This document shows positions 1 through 7,971 of a stretch of 29,290 bases of DNA, piece by piece. The stretch's first letter is position 1. Each line of letters opens with the position of its first letter. Made by a program: the position numbers and the translations under genes. The notes beneath the pieces are model-generated. The model was not told the DNA's origin. It did no database searches and saw nothing but the letters and a program-made list of their open reading frames with translations. The stretch is from Phycisphaerae bacterium (lineage in GTDB: Bacteria > Planctomycetota > Phycisphaerae > Sedimentisphaerales > SG8-4): positions 1 through 29,290 of the forward strand of contig JAUXAH010000002.1 of assembly GCA_030614945.1 (NCBI GenBank). Direction: 5' to 3'.

Positions 1-1
1 T

Positions 2-367
2 TCTTATTACGGCCTGCCGAAGGAATTCCCACGAGCCGACACTGCTGAAGAAATACTTGTCCAGTCGAACTTCCAGCTTGCCCAAACGGCTCTACGGCAA
101 TCGGCTGATAGGCCTGATGCCTGGCAATTAGCTGATAATGCGTTTGAATTGGCTATTGCTATTTCAGCTTTATTGGGTGGCGTGTATGGCACAAGAGCGG
201 TTCGGTTCTTAAAACAGGCCAGGAAAAAATCGCAGGCATTGCAGGAGATTATTGCCGGCAATGAGCTTTTCAAAAAAGAGCACAAAGCCTACGCTGGAGA
301 ATTCAAGCAGGCCCATAAAGACCAATCCCCCCAGACCCGGCAAATCGTAGCACAAATGAAGGCGTGA
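2..367 (+). CDS. C-terminal part of a phage-like small membrane protein (partial)
   Basis: The frame is open from the first bases of the window and ends in TGA, giving about 121 residues with the real start outside the window. A hydrophobic stretch (AFELAIAISALLGGVYG, about residues 47-63) is followed by a basic, helix-prone tail containing NELFKKEHKAYAGEFKQA. From memory, this tail resembles small membrane proteins found in phage-like elements, but I cannot verify that here. Its layout (charged helix, hydrophobic segment, basic tail) loosely parallels the protein at 19035-19424 in the integrated element. It could therefore be the end of a second, related element. No enzymatic function can be proposed. 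Confidence 0.6.
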   Translation, partial: SYYGLPKEFPRADTAEEILVQSNFQLAQTALRQSADRPDAWQLADNAFELAIAISALLGGVYGTRAVRFLKQARKKSQALQEIIAGNELFKKEHKAYAGEFKQAHKDQSPQTRQIVAQMKA

Positions 368-424
368 AACGTGCCCCCTGACTCAACGCTTGATAGTCGA
401 TTCACGGACCACGAGGGACGAGAA

Positions 425-673
425 ATGTCGGAACCAGTACAATTAGGCCGGATTCTTCCGACCGTTTTAAGCGATATAGCAAAGCGAATAGAGAAAGCTC
501 GATCCTCGATGCTCGATAATCAGTGTTCGCATTCGACTCACTGTCTGGCCATTGAAAACTCAAAACTCGAACCCTTGACATGTGCAGGCGATTTTGATAG
601 CTTGCCCGATACTGGATGCTCGATAAGAAACCATCACATAACGAGTATCCAGAATCGAGATACGAGAAAATGA
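425..673 (+). CDS. Small hypothetical protein with degenerate C-terminus
   Basis: ATG at 425 follows a GGGACGAG stretch and gives 82 aa. The N-terminus (MSEPVQLGRILPTVLSDIAK) looks like a genuine amphipathic protein segment. From about residue 27 on, the DNA resembles intergenic filler, with short echoes such as GATGCTCGAT and GAATCGAGATACGAG, and the protein becomes low quality. The stop TGA overlaps the ATG of the next gene (ATGA at 670), which could mean translational coupling or chance. I do not recognise the family. A small gene whose 3' end was lost at an element boundary is as likely as an intact gene. Confidence 0.4.
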   Translation: MSEPVQLGRILPTVLSDIAKRIEKARSSMLDNQCSHSTHCLAIENSKLEPLTCAGDFDSLPDTGCSIRNHHITSIQNRDTRK

Positions 674-957
674 TTGTCGGCGTGATGACAACTCAATTGC
701 ATATGCGGGGGGTAACTTCCCTCAAGGAAAAGAGAAGCATCGTCAAAAGCGTTGTCGGGCGATTGAAAAGCAGGTTCAATGTTTCCGTTGCAGAAGTTGA
801 GCATCAGGACAATAAAACACGTGCGGTCGTCGCGATAGCAATGGTCTGCAACGAAACTCGTTTCATAAATCAGCAGTTTGATACCATTATCAATTTTATG
901 CAGAAAGACGGCCGATTCTACCTCGGACAAATTGAGCGAGAGACCTTCAACTCCTGA
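670..957 (+). CDS. DUF503 family protein (YlxP-like)
   Basis: The 95-aa product starts MIVGVMTTQLHMRG and contains the family hallmark SLKEKRSIVKSVVGRLKSRF, followed by N-V-S-V-A-E-V. It matches the roughly 90-100 aa DUF503 family, whose YlxP member lies between infB and rbfA in Bacillus. A role near ribosome maturation or RNA metabolism is usually assumed from that context but is unproven. I chose ATG 670 because the family begins right at this methionine. Here the gene is away from infB/rbfA. It converges on the minus-strand gene ending at 978, leaving only about 20 bp between the two stops. Confidence 0.85.
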   Translation: MIVGVMTTQLHMRGVTSLKEKRSIVKSVVGRLKSRFNVSVAEVEHQDNKTRAVVAIAMVCNETRFINQQFDTIINFMQKDGRFYLGQIERETFNS

Positions 958-977
958 CTTGCTGTCGGACGCTCGAT

Positions 978-1934
978 TCAAAGAATCCTATCGATGATGA
1001 ATGTTGCGACAAGGAATATATCCACCGCCATCGCTGAGCACAGAATAATCCACCGCAGAGCAGCGATGCGCAATTTTGCCCGTGCCATAAAGAATATGAT
1101 AGCGACCGCAATTGCGCCAAATATGTACATCTCGGCGCTGTCCATAAAAAGCTTTGCGTAACCTCTGCCCAGCCCGGCAAATATCTGGTAGCACTTTATC
1201 GCCAGCAGCAGTGTTACGATAGCAAGCACACCCATAATTATTGCGGTTACCAGGACCCATCTCCTGTCGGCAAAGCCGGCCGAGGCAAGTCCCTGCATCC
1301 CTACACCTACAAGTATCGAGCAGCAAAGCACCGGAATGGTAAGCCACATGACAGGGCTAACGCTCAGAAAAGACCTGCAGCAGGCCAAAACTATCCCGAG
1401 CGCAAAAATTGTTATTATGCCGAGCCGCCTGGCCGCCAGCAGCATTGAAAAACCCATAAGCAGCGCTGCTATTGGAATATGATAAACGCCGACAAAAGTC
1501 GCGGTTATGTTTCGCTGAGCCAAATAAAACGGGGCTATCAAACCGAGCAAATCACCTAAATGTAACTTGGCCTGCCTCCAAACCGCAAATAAGCGGTAGG
1601 GAATGGATGCCTGGAAGAAAAGCAATATTGCCAAAAACGGCAGGGCCGAAAGCGGCCAGCTTACCCATCGCCACCTCGCTTTAGGACCGAACGCAGCCGG
1701 GCAAAACAGCCACGGCACAATCGCTGCTAAAAGACCTGCCGTTGGGTGGAAATTAGCCAGCCCAAGTACAAACGGTCCGAAGCCATAAATGGCTCCTGCA
1801 AAAAACGAGGCCCAAAACGCGGACACCCACCGGCGACTCAGCACAAAGCATCCCAGAGAGGCCAAACAAACATTCACAACCAGAAGGTACTGTAGTCTAT
1901 TGAAGTGTTTGAAGTGCGGCTGATACAGATACAC
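978..1934 (-). pseudogene. Polytopic membrane protein, 5'-truncated
   Basis: At least 318 aa with about eight or nine hydrophobic helices. The first recognisable part (YQPHFKHFNRLQYLLVVNVC, then a helix ending in YGFGPFVLGLANFHP) resembles the middle of large GT-C-like or YfhO-like integral membrane proteins that carry conserved Asn/His loops, not an N-terminus. The frame continues upstream of the GTG at 1934 through another hydrophobic helix (GLIRFAAAAVIYAGFAV) to a stop near 2021. That extension has no ATG, GTG or TTG, and the DNA before it (1985-2066) is AT-rich degenerate filler. I infer a gene that lost its 5' half. A short protein from the GTG remains possible. The substrate is unknown. 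Confidence 0.55.
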
Positions 1935-2066
1935 AGCGAAGCCGGCGTAAATTACCGCTGCTGCGGCGAATCTGATTAAGCCCGTTTTTGATTTAAGGTT
2001 TTCGATTTACGATTTTCCTTTTTCGTTTTTCGGTCGGCAATCGCAAATCCTTTTACAAAATCCGAG

Positions 2067-3554
2067 TTAGAGTGCGACCTTTGCCTCCGTTATCTTCTTT
2101 GCAGATGGTTGCTTTACATCCACTATGTCTATTGCTGATTTTGGACGTGTTGGTTTTGGACATTCGCCGGTCCAGCAATAGAGACAGAGCTTCTCTTTGG
2201 GCCGCCCGATGGCCTTAACCATATCATCTACAGTCTGATATCTGAGTGTTGACACATCTAAATCCCTGGCAATCCATTCCACCATGCTTTTGTATTTTTC
2301 GCTATTTGCGTCTATATATTCTGACACATCTTCCAGGTCGTAACTTTCCAGACTGCGAATGGCTTTACGGGCGGCAAGCTCATGGATGGAGCGCGTGGAA
2401 AGATTGAACCTGCAAGGAAACATCAGAGGCGGGCAGGCTGGTCTTATGTGTATCTTTTTAGCGCCGCAATCCCAGAGTTTTTTTATGGCGAAGTTCTTAA
2501 GCTGGGTCCCCCTCACGATAGAATCCTCACACACAACGATGCTGTTACCTTCAATTACCTCTTTGATGGGGATAAGTTTCATCTTTGCGATGAGGTCGCG
2601 CCTCTGTTGTGAAGGTGGCGTATAGCTCCGACCATATCCTGGCGTGTATTTAACAAGAGGTCGCCTGAAAGGCTTATCTGATTCCATCGCATATCCTAAT
2701 CCATGAGCGCATCCGGAGTCTGGAACACCTGAGACCAAGTCAACCTCAATATCCTTATCGCGTTTTGCAAGGTAGCGGCCACATTTTTCCCTGACCGTTT
2801 CTACATTTATTCCTTCATAGTTCGATGCAGGAAAGCCGGTATATATCCAGAGAAATGCGCAGATTTGGTTTGCATTTCCTCCGCCCGGCCTTCTTTGCAT
2901 TATCCTATCTTCATTTATCAGAATTATCTCTCCTGGTTCAACGTGTTTTGCAACCTCGAATCCGTTATTTGGAAAAGCACTGGTCTCAGCCGTCACCGCC
3001 CATGCATCAGCACGTTTTCCAACAATGAGAGGCGTGTATCCAAATCTGTCTCTTGCCGCATATATTCCATCCTTATGTAGCAATAGGAGTGAGCACGAGC
3101 CCTCAATAACGTCAAACATCTTTTCTATACCGTCTATCAAATCGTCTCCCTGGTTGATTAACTTTGCAATCAACTCCGGGGTATTAACTGCTCTTTTGCT
3201 TACCTCGCTGAAAGATATTCCTTTGCTTAACAGTTTTGCTGCTAATTCCTCAGCGTTTTCTACAAAGCCGCTGGTTACAGTGCAAAATGGTCCGAATCTT
3301 GAGTTTAGATAAATCGGCTGTTCATCATAATCGCTGATAACTCCGATGCCTTTGTTGCCGTTTATACGTTTATAATCATCACAGAATTTTGACTTGAACT
3401 GGCTCTGGTTCAGGTTGTGTATTTGGCGGGTGAATTCTTCTCCAAGCACCGCTATACCTCCGTATTCGGTTCCCAGATGCGAATGATAATCTGTTCCATA
3501 GAAAAGAGTTTCTGCGCAATTTCCCTTCGAGACTACTCCGAAAATACCACTCAT
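2067..3554 (-). CDS. PurF-family paralogue lacking the catalytic cysteine
   Basis: The 495-aa product begins MSGIFGVVSKGNC. True glutamine PRPP amidotransferases expose a Cys as first residue (CGxFG); this protein has Ser at that place. It also lacks the GHVRYST glutamine-loop motif and reads IGVISDYDEQPIYLNS instead. The phosphoribosyltransferase half is well kept, with the PRPP-binding segment VVCEDSIVRGTQLK at about residues 340-353. Cysteines in ICAFLWIY, CPPLMFPC and LCLYCWTGEC sit where PurF holds its Fe-S ligands. A strong ribosome site (AGGGAGGT) precedes ATG 3554. The gene lies 77 bp downstream of purM in the same direction, so it is probably in the purine operon. Inference: an ammonia-dependent or regulatory PRPP-binding enzyme rather than a glutaminase. 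Confidence 0.85.
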   Translation of the reverse strand: MSGIFGVVSKGNCAETLFYGTDYHSHLGTEYGGIAVLGEEFTRQIHNLNQSQFKSKFCDDYKRINGNKGIGVISDYDEQPIYLNSRFGPFCTVTSGFVENAEELAAKLLSKGISFSEVSKRAVNTPELIAKLINQGDDLIDGIEKMFDVIEGSCSLLLLHKDGIYAARDRFGYTPLIVGKRADAWAVTAETSAFPNNGFEVAKHVEPGEIILINEDRIMQRRPGGGNANQICAFLWIYTGFPASNYEGINVETVREKCGRYLAKRDKDIEVDLVSGVPDSGCAHGLGYAMESDKPFRRPLVKYTPGYGRSYTPPSQQRRDLIAKMKLIPIKEVIEGNSIVVCEDSIVRGTQLKNFAIKKLWDCGAKKIHIRPACPPLMFPCRFNLSTRSIHELAARKAIRSLESYDLEDVSEYIDANSEKYKSMVEWIARDLDVSTLRYQTVDDMVKAIGRPKEKLCLYCWTGECPKPTRPKSAIDIVDVKQPSAKKITEAKVAL

Positions 3555-3631
3555 CTTTTTACCTCCCTAACGATATGTTCGATATTTCCCTTATCAAACG
3601 CTTAGCGACACTGCCAACCACGAACCATGAG

Positions 3632-4699
3632 CTATTTAAGAATTACTTTGCCAGTCCCGGTTGTGATTCTGCCTATCTTATAGACCTGCTCACCATATCT
3701 TGTCAGCTTCTTTGCTATCGAATCGGCAAAGTCCTCAGACACTATCAATACGAACCCTATCCCCATATTGAAGACTCTGAACATTTCTTCTTCTTCGACA
3801 GGGCCTGTCTTTTGCAAAAATGTAAATATCTTCGGCACCGGCCAGCTCGTTTTTTTTATAACCGCATTACAAACTTTCGGCAGCACTCGCGGAATATTTC
3901 CCACAAGTCCGCCGCCGGTAATGTGTGCCATTCCATGGACGACTCGTTTGACCTTGTATTGTGATAATAGTTTTACTATTGGTCGAACGTAAATTCGCGT
4001 CGGTTCCAGCAGCACATCTCCCAGCATAGCCCCGCTGAGTTCATCCACCGTGTCGGTCATTTCAAGAGCGGTTTTCTTGAAACATATATTGCGAACGAGC
4101 GAATAGCCATTGCTGTGCAGCCCGCTTGAGGCCAGGCCGAGAATATAATCGCCGGATCTTATGTTTTTTCCGGTGATGATTTTTTTCCGCTCGACTACTC
4201 CGACGGCAAACCCGGCCATATCGAAATCGTCCTTTCGGTAGGTATCGGGCATTTCAGCGGTTTCCCCGGCGATTAGTGCGCAGTCAGCCAGTCTGCAGCC
4301 GGCCGCAACGCCTTTTACCAGCTCGGTGATTACTTTCGGCTCCAGCTTATTCACCGCCAGATAATCGAGGAAAAACAGCGGCTCAGCGCCCTGAACAAGC
4401 ATGTCATTGACGTTCATTGCCACTAAATCAATACCTACGGTGTCAAACTTTTTTATTTTGCCGGCGAGTTGAACTTTGCTGCCCACGCCATCGGTGCAGG
4501 CCACAAGGACAGGGTTCTTGTAATTTTTCTTGAAGAGTCTTTCGTCGTAGTCAAGCCGAAACATACCCGCAAAGCCGTTTTTACTCTCGATAACTCGCGG
4601 CCCGAATGTACTGGCAACGCAGGAGTAAATTTGCCGAACCATCTCATCGTTGGCATCGATACTTACGCCGGATTGTTCGTAGCTGATGTATTTACTCAT
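3632..4699 (-). CDS. purM: Phosphoribosylformylglycinamidine cyclo-ligase (AIR synthetase)
   Basis: The 355-aa product makes aminoimidazole ribonucleotide from FGAM and ATP, step 5 of de novo purine synthesis. It has the family landmarks in order: SYEQSGVSIDA near the N-terminus, TDGVGSKVQLA (about 69-79), the MNVNDMLVQGAEPLFFLDY block, IAGETAEMPD, LASSGLHSNGYSLVR, HITGGGLVGNIPRVLP, and EMFRVFNMGIGF near the C-terminus. Length is typical (about 340-350). The ATG at 4699 overlaps the end of purF by 8 bp, which indicates translational coupling. The ribosome site upstream is weak, consistent with coupling. Confidence 0.96.
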   Translation of the reverse strand: MSKYISYEQSGVSIDANDEMVRQIYSCVASTFGPRVIESKNGFAGMFRLDYDERLFKKNYKNPVLVACTDGVGSKVQLAGKIKKFDTVGIDLVAMNVNDMLVQGAEPLFFLDYLAVNKLEPKVITELVKGVAAGCRLADCALIAGETAEMPDTYRKDDFDMAGFAVGVVERKKIITGKNIRSGDYILGLASSGLHSNGYSLVRNICFKKTALEMTDTVDELSGAMLGDVLLEPTRIYVRPIVKLLSQYKVKRVVHGMAHITGGGLVGNIPRVLPKVCNAVIKKTSWPVPKIFTFLQKTGPVEEEEMFRVFNMGIGFVLIVSEDFADSIAKKLTRYGEQVYKIGRITTGTGKVILK

Positions 4700-6257
4700 C
4701 TATCTCGGACTCGGACAAATCGTCAAACATCTGCAATTGACAGCGCTCCGCAGCGAACTTGTTCACCGCAATATCTACTGGTATTCTGTATTTGCCGTTC
4801 CAGCAGGCGGTGCAATAGTGCTCTGCCGGCAGCGATGCGCAAGATAGCAACCCTTCCAGCGACTGATAACCGACACTGTCCACTTCAAGAAAATCTTTGA
4901 TTTGTTCTAAATTGCGATTATTTGCCAGTAGTTCTTCTTTGGTGGGGAAATCAACGCCATAAAAACAGGGAAACCTGAGTGGCGGACAGCTCACTCGCAT
5001 ATGGATTTGCTTTGCGCCGGCTTGGCGCAATGCCCTCATCTTGCCTCTTGTGGTTGTGCCGCGAACGATTGAATCGTCCACCACTACGATGCGTTTTCCA
5101 CCCACGACCTCTTTTACAACTGCCAGCTTGAGTTTAACCTCCAGTTCTCTTATTTTCTGGTCGGGCGAGATAAATGTCCTGCCTATGTAGTGGCTCCTGA
5201 CAAAGCCCATATCGAAAGGTATTTTACTTTGCTCTGCGTATCCTATTGCCGCCGACGTCCCTGAGTCCGGCACCGGTATTACCACGTCTGCATCGCCCGG
5301 CTGTTCTATTGCCAGCCGCCTTCCGAGCTTTTTTCTAAGCTCGTGCACATTTTCACCAAAGATGGTACTGTTTTGCTTGGCGAAATAGATGTGCTCGAAG
5401 ATACAGTGGGCCGGCGTGACAGTGCCCGGCTTGACGAAAAATCTGCTGGAGAGACCTTCTTTATCCAGCCGGACGATTTCGCCGGGTTCGACCTCACGAA
5501 TGAACTTTGCCTCTATTGCATCGAAAGCGCAGGTCTCGCTGGCAATGACGTAACAGCCTTTTTCTGTTTGCCCAATGCACAGAGGCCTGATGCCGTAAGG
5601 GTCGCGGGCCGCTTCAATATGGTCAGCAAACAAAAACAGCAGGCAATACGCCCCCTGCAGATGGTTCAATACGTGTGCCAGGGAGTCGGGATTGTTGACG
5701 TGGGTTGGCTTGGCAAGCAAATGAGTAATTACTTCGGTATCGGTCGTCGATTTGAAGATACTGCCGTGTGCCTCATATTCATCCCGCAGCAGTGCTGCAT
5801 TTATAAGATTGCCGTTATGTGCCACTGCCACCTGTCCGCGGGAGTACTCACTCAAAAGCGGCTGGCTGTTAATGGCGCGGCTTCCACCTGTCGTTGAATA
5901 CCGCACATGGCGCAGGGGTCGGGATGAATACCGCACATGGCCAATTGCTATCGGATTAGCCAATTTCGCCAGAACGTCTGAACCCAGCCCCTCCGAGGCC
6001 CGCCCCTCCGAGGCCCGCCCCTCCGAGGGGCTGGCCGAGGGGCTGGCCGAGGGGCGGGGTGAACCGCTGCGGAAAACCCTCCTTATCGTGCCCATACCTG
6101 TGTAACATCGGATAGATTCTCCATTGCTGGAGGCAATTCCTGCTGACTCCTGGCCGCGGTGCTGAAGGCTGTGTAAGCCGAAAAAGGTTTTTTGAACGGC
6201 TTCCACGTCACCAAAAATACCGAAGAGACCGCAGTTTTCTTTTATATCTTTCGCCAC
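4692..6257 (-). CDS. purF: Amidophosphoribosyltransferase with two repeat-derived insertions
   Basis: Transfers the glutamine amide to PRPP, the first step of purine synthesis. I chose GTG 6257, which has GAGG five bases upstream, over the TTG at 6284, which has none. The product begins with the short propeptide VAKDIKEN ahead of the catalytic Cys of CGLFGIFG. It has LQHRGQESAGI, NGNL, the PRPP motif VVVDDSIVRGTTTR and the four likely Fe-S cysteines (HCIFEHIY, RFPC, CTAC). About 521 aa is longer than the usual 450-480. The excess is two in-frame inserts: 27 residues after VFRSGS that read Pro/Ser/Ala/Glu/Gly/Arg repeats, and 10 residues that duplicate HVRYS in the glutamine loop (HVRYSSRPLRHVRYSTTGG). 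The second sits in an active-site loop and may impair glutaminase function. Confidence 0.93.
   Translation of the reverse strand: MAKDIKENCGLFGIFGDVEAVQKTFFGLHSLQHRGQESAGIASSNGESIRCYTGMGTIRRVFRSGSPRPSASPSASPSEGRASEGRASEGLGSDVLAKLANPIAIGHVRYSSRPLRHVRYSTTGGSRAINSQPLLSEYSRGQVAVAHNGNLINAALLRDEYEAHGSIFKSTTDTEVITHLLAKPTHVNNPDSLAHVLNHLQGAYCLLFLFADHIEAARDPYGIRPLCIGQTEKGCYVIASETCAFDAIEAKFIREVEPGEIVRLDKEGLSSRFFVKPGTVTPAHCIFEHIYFAKQNSTIFGENVHELRKKLGRRLAIEQPGDADVVIPVPDSGTSAAIGYAEQSKIPFDMGFVRSHYIGRTFISPDQKIRELEVKLKLAVVKEVVGGKRIVVVDDSIVRGTTTRGKMRALRQAGAKQIHMRVSCPPLRFPCFYGVDFPTKEELLANNRNLEQIKDFLEVDSVGYQSLEGLLSCASLPAEHYCTACWNGKYRIPVDIAVNKFAAERCQLQMFDDLSESEIDE
5896..5940. repeat. 15-bp direct repeat enclosing a 15-bp GC-rich repeat fragment in purF
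   Basis: GAATACCGCACATGG occurs at 5896-5910 and again at 5926-5940. The 15 bases between them, CGCAGGGGTCGGGAT, differ by one base from part of the palindrome at 10321-10348 when that is read on the opposite strand. The net addition is 30 bp (10 codons, in frame) within the conserved glutamine-loop region of purF. It looks like insertion of a fragment of an interspersed repeat together with a target duplication. Confidence 0.75.
5979..6065. repeat. 75-bp GC-rich repeat element with 6-bp target duplication, inside purF
   Basis: The core 5985-6059 is five 15-bp units of the type CCGCCCCTCCGAGGC, the first three in one sense and the last two inverted, so it can fold into a hairpin. It is bounded by TGAACC at 5979-5984 and 6060-6065. 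Core plus one duplicate is 81 bp, exactly 27 codons, which keeps purF in frame. A second copy of the element with different flanks lies at 6390-6449. Confidence 0.85.
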
Positions 6258-6383
6258 CAAACCCTCGCTAATAGAAAAATTCAAAAATCAAAGAGCAAAA
6301 TGTAAAATTAAGGAAGTCATTGCCGCTTTGCGGCAATTCCACAATTTTGATTTTTTATTTTTAACTTTTGATTTTTTATAGAG

Positions 6384-6455
6384 CCAGCCCAGCCCCTCCG
6401 AGGCCCGCCCCTCCGAGGGGCTGGCCGAGGGGCTGGCCGAGGGGCGGGGCCAGCC
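6384..6455. repeat. 60-bp GC-rich repeat element with 6-bp target duplication
   Basis: The core 6390-6449 is the same element as in purF but one 15-bp unit shorter (four units instead of five). It is flanked by CCAGCC at 6384-6389 and 6450-6455. The flanks differ from those of the purF copy while the element ends are identical (CAGCCCCTCC at one end, GGGGCGGGG at the other). That is the signature of insertion rather than local tandem expansion. Confidence 0.85.
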
Positions 6456-6490
6456 AGAATAGTAGTTTAGTGAATTGGCCAAAGCAAGTC

Positions 6491-6514
6491 AAATCCGTTA
6501 AGGCGGATTTTTTT
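6491..6514 (+). terminator. Hairpin with T-tract (terminator-like)
   Basis: AAATCCG (6491-6497) pairs with CGGATTT (6504-6510) around a 6-base loop, and a run of seven T follows on the plus strand. It lies 80 bp downstream of the minus-strand MFS gene, but its T-tract is on the opposite strand, so its role for that gene is uncertain. Confidence 0.4.
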
Positions 6515-6593
6515 CTGGCTCGGGATACATAAATTAGGACCCACACAGCTAACAATACGATTTATTCGTCGTCCGCGCCTATTGCACGGGGTC

Positions 6594-7961
6594 CTATTTG
6601 CAAGAAGCCGCAGAATGGGGACCCATCCAGTGCTTTTCTATCTCTTCCAGCGTCTTGCCCTTGGTTTCCGGCAGGAAGAGCAGAACAAACACAAAAGTAA
6701 CCGCACACATCGTTGCATATATTCCGAAGGTAACAGCACCATCGAGTTTTTCCAGCATAACCGGAAACGTCAGCGACACTAAAAAGCACGCTATCCACAG
6801 ACAAACCGTAGCGATCGACATTGCTCGGCCACGGATACGCGTTGGGAATATCTCACTCATAACAACCCAAACTACCGGCCCCATAGAGCACGCAAAGCAG
6901 GCAATATAGCCGAGTATGAACAGAAGCACCCAGGGTCCTTCAAATCTGCCGTAATGAAAAACACCGCCCACAAGCGCAAGAAATATCCCCATTCCCGCTG
7001 AGCCAATCAACAAAAGCAGCTTTCGTCCGAGCTTGTCGACAACCCATATTGCCACCAGCGTAAAGGTGAGGTTCACCGCCCCAACGACTACCGTCTGCAG
7101 CAATGAGACATCAACTGCCGAGCCCGTGCTGGCAAATATCTTTGGAGCATAATAAAGAATAATGTTAATCCCTGTAACCTGCTGCAAAATCGCCAGTACC
7201 ACACCGATTATCAGCACTATTTTCATTCCCGGATGGAACAACATAGCAAGGGAGTTCTCTTCCTGAGCGATCGCATCTTTTATTTCAGCCATTTCCGCTT
7301 TTGCGTGTTCATATCCGCCCACTCTTGTTAGAATAGCCAGCCCTTCGTCCTCACGTCCCTGTTTAGCCAACCATCTCGGACTTTCAGGCACTGCTAAAAG
7401 AAGCAGCAAGAACACCACTGCCGGCAGTGTTTCCGAGCCGAACATCCATCTCCAGTTCGTATCGGGCACATCTGCCAGTAAAAAACCCACGAAATATGCA
7501 ACCAGCATACCGCCTATGATTGTAAGCTGATTGAGCGATACCAGCCGACCCCGAATCCGAGCTGGCGCTATCTCGGCTATATACATCGGCGACAGCATCG
7601 ATGCCGCGCCGACACCAAGTCCACCGATAAACCTTGCGATGACCAATTCTGTCAGATTTCTCGGAATCGCAGAACCAATAGCCGACACCGCAAAGAGCAC
7701 GGCACAAATTAAAAGCACTTTTTTCCTGCCGAACCTGTCACTTATAGTACCGGCAAAGCAAGCTCCAAATATGCACCCCACAAGCACGCTGCTTACGGTC
7801 AAGCCAAGCATTGCCTCCGATAGGGCGAAGTGCTTCGTAAGGAAGGGAATCGTTCCTGCAATTACCCCGGTATCATAGCCGAACAACAATCCCCCCAGGG
7901 CCGCCACGGCACAAACCAGGAACACATAAACCGTGCTGCCCGAATCTTCCACCACTTTCAT
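6594..7961 (-). CDS. MFS sugar porter (sugar/H+ symporter family)
   Basis: The 455-aa transporter has 12 predicted helices and sugar-porter family signatures in order: GGLLFGYDTGVIAG in helix 1, DRFGRKK after helix 2, PESPRWLAKQGR before the central loop, QQVTGINIILYYAPKIF in helix 7, DKLGRKLLL, and PETKGKTLEEIEKHW at the C-terminus. ATG 7961 was chosen because AAAGGGA precedes it and the family begins just before helix 1. Open frame upstream of this ATG is the end of the neighbouring gene. It starts 10 bp after the uroporphyrinogen-decarboxylase-like gene and is surely co-transcribed with it. The exact substrate (hexose, pentose or inositol) cannot be read from sequence. Confidence 0.92.
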   Translation of the reverse strand: MKVVEDSGSTVYVFLVCAVAALGGLLFGYDTGVIAGTIPFLTKHFALSEAMLGLTVSSVLVGCIFGACFAGTISDRFGRKKVLLICAVLFAVSAIGSAIPRNLTELVIARFIGGLGVGAASMLSPMYIAEIAPARIRGRLVSLNQLTIIGGMLVAYFVGFLLADVPDTNWRWMFGSETLPAVVFLLLLLAVPESPRWLAKQGREDEGLAILTRVGGYEHAKAEMAEIKDAIAQEENSLAMLFHPGMKIVLIIGVVLAILQQVTGINIILYYAPKIFASTGSAVDVSLLQTVVVGAVNLTFTLVAIWVVDKLGRKLLLLIGSAGMGIFLALVGGVFHYGRFEGPWVLLFILGYIACFACSMGPVVWVVMSEIFPTRIRGRAMSIATVCLWIACFLVSLTFPVMLEKLDGAVTFGIYATMCAVTFVFVLLFLPETKGKTLEEIEKHWMGPHSAASCK

Positions 7962-7971
7962 TGGGTCCCTT

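Larger units (their letters stand above)
6258..6593. other. Intergenic region between the MFS gene and purF
   Basis: Apart from the repeat at 6390-6449 and the hairpin at 6491-6514, this stretch holds AT-rich degenerate filler (echoes of TTTTGATTTTT around 6345-6375) and a small hairpin (GCCGC-TTT-GCGGC, near 6324-6336). I see no convincing gene and no strong promoter hexamers for purF. Confidence 0.5.

Noticed and set aside
6288..6482. Minus-strand ORF upstream of purF
   Set aside because: It is composed of the GC-rich repeat and AT-rich filler. It shares Ser/Pro/Ala repeats with the purF insert only because both contain the same repeat DNA.
6491..6514. Terminator for the MFS operon
   Set aside because: The T-tract lies on the plus strand, the wrong side for the minus-strand operon. 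It is listed only as a terminator-like hairpin.
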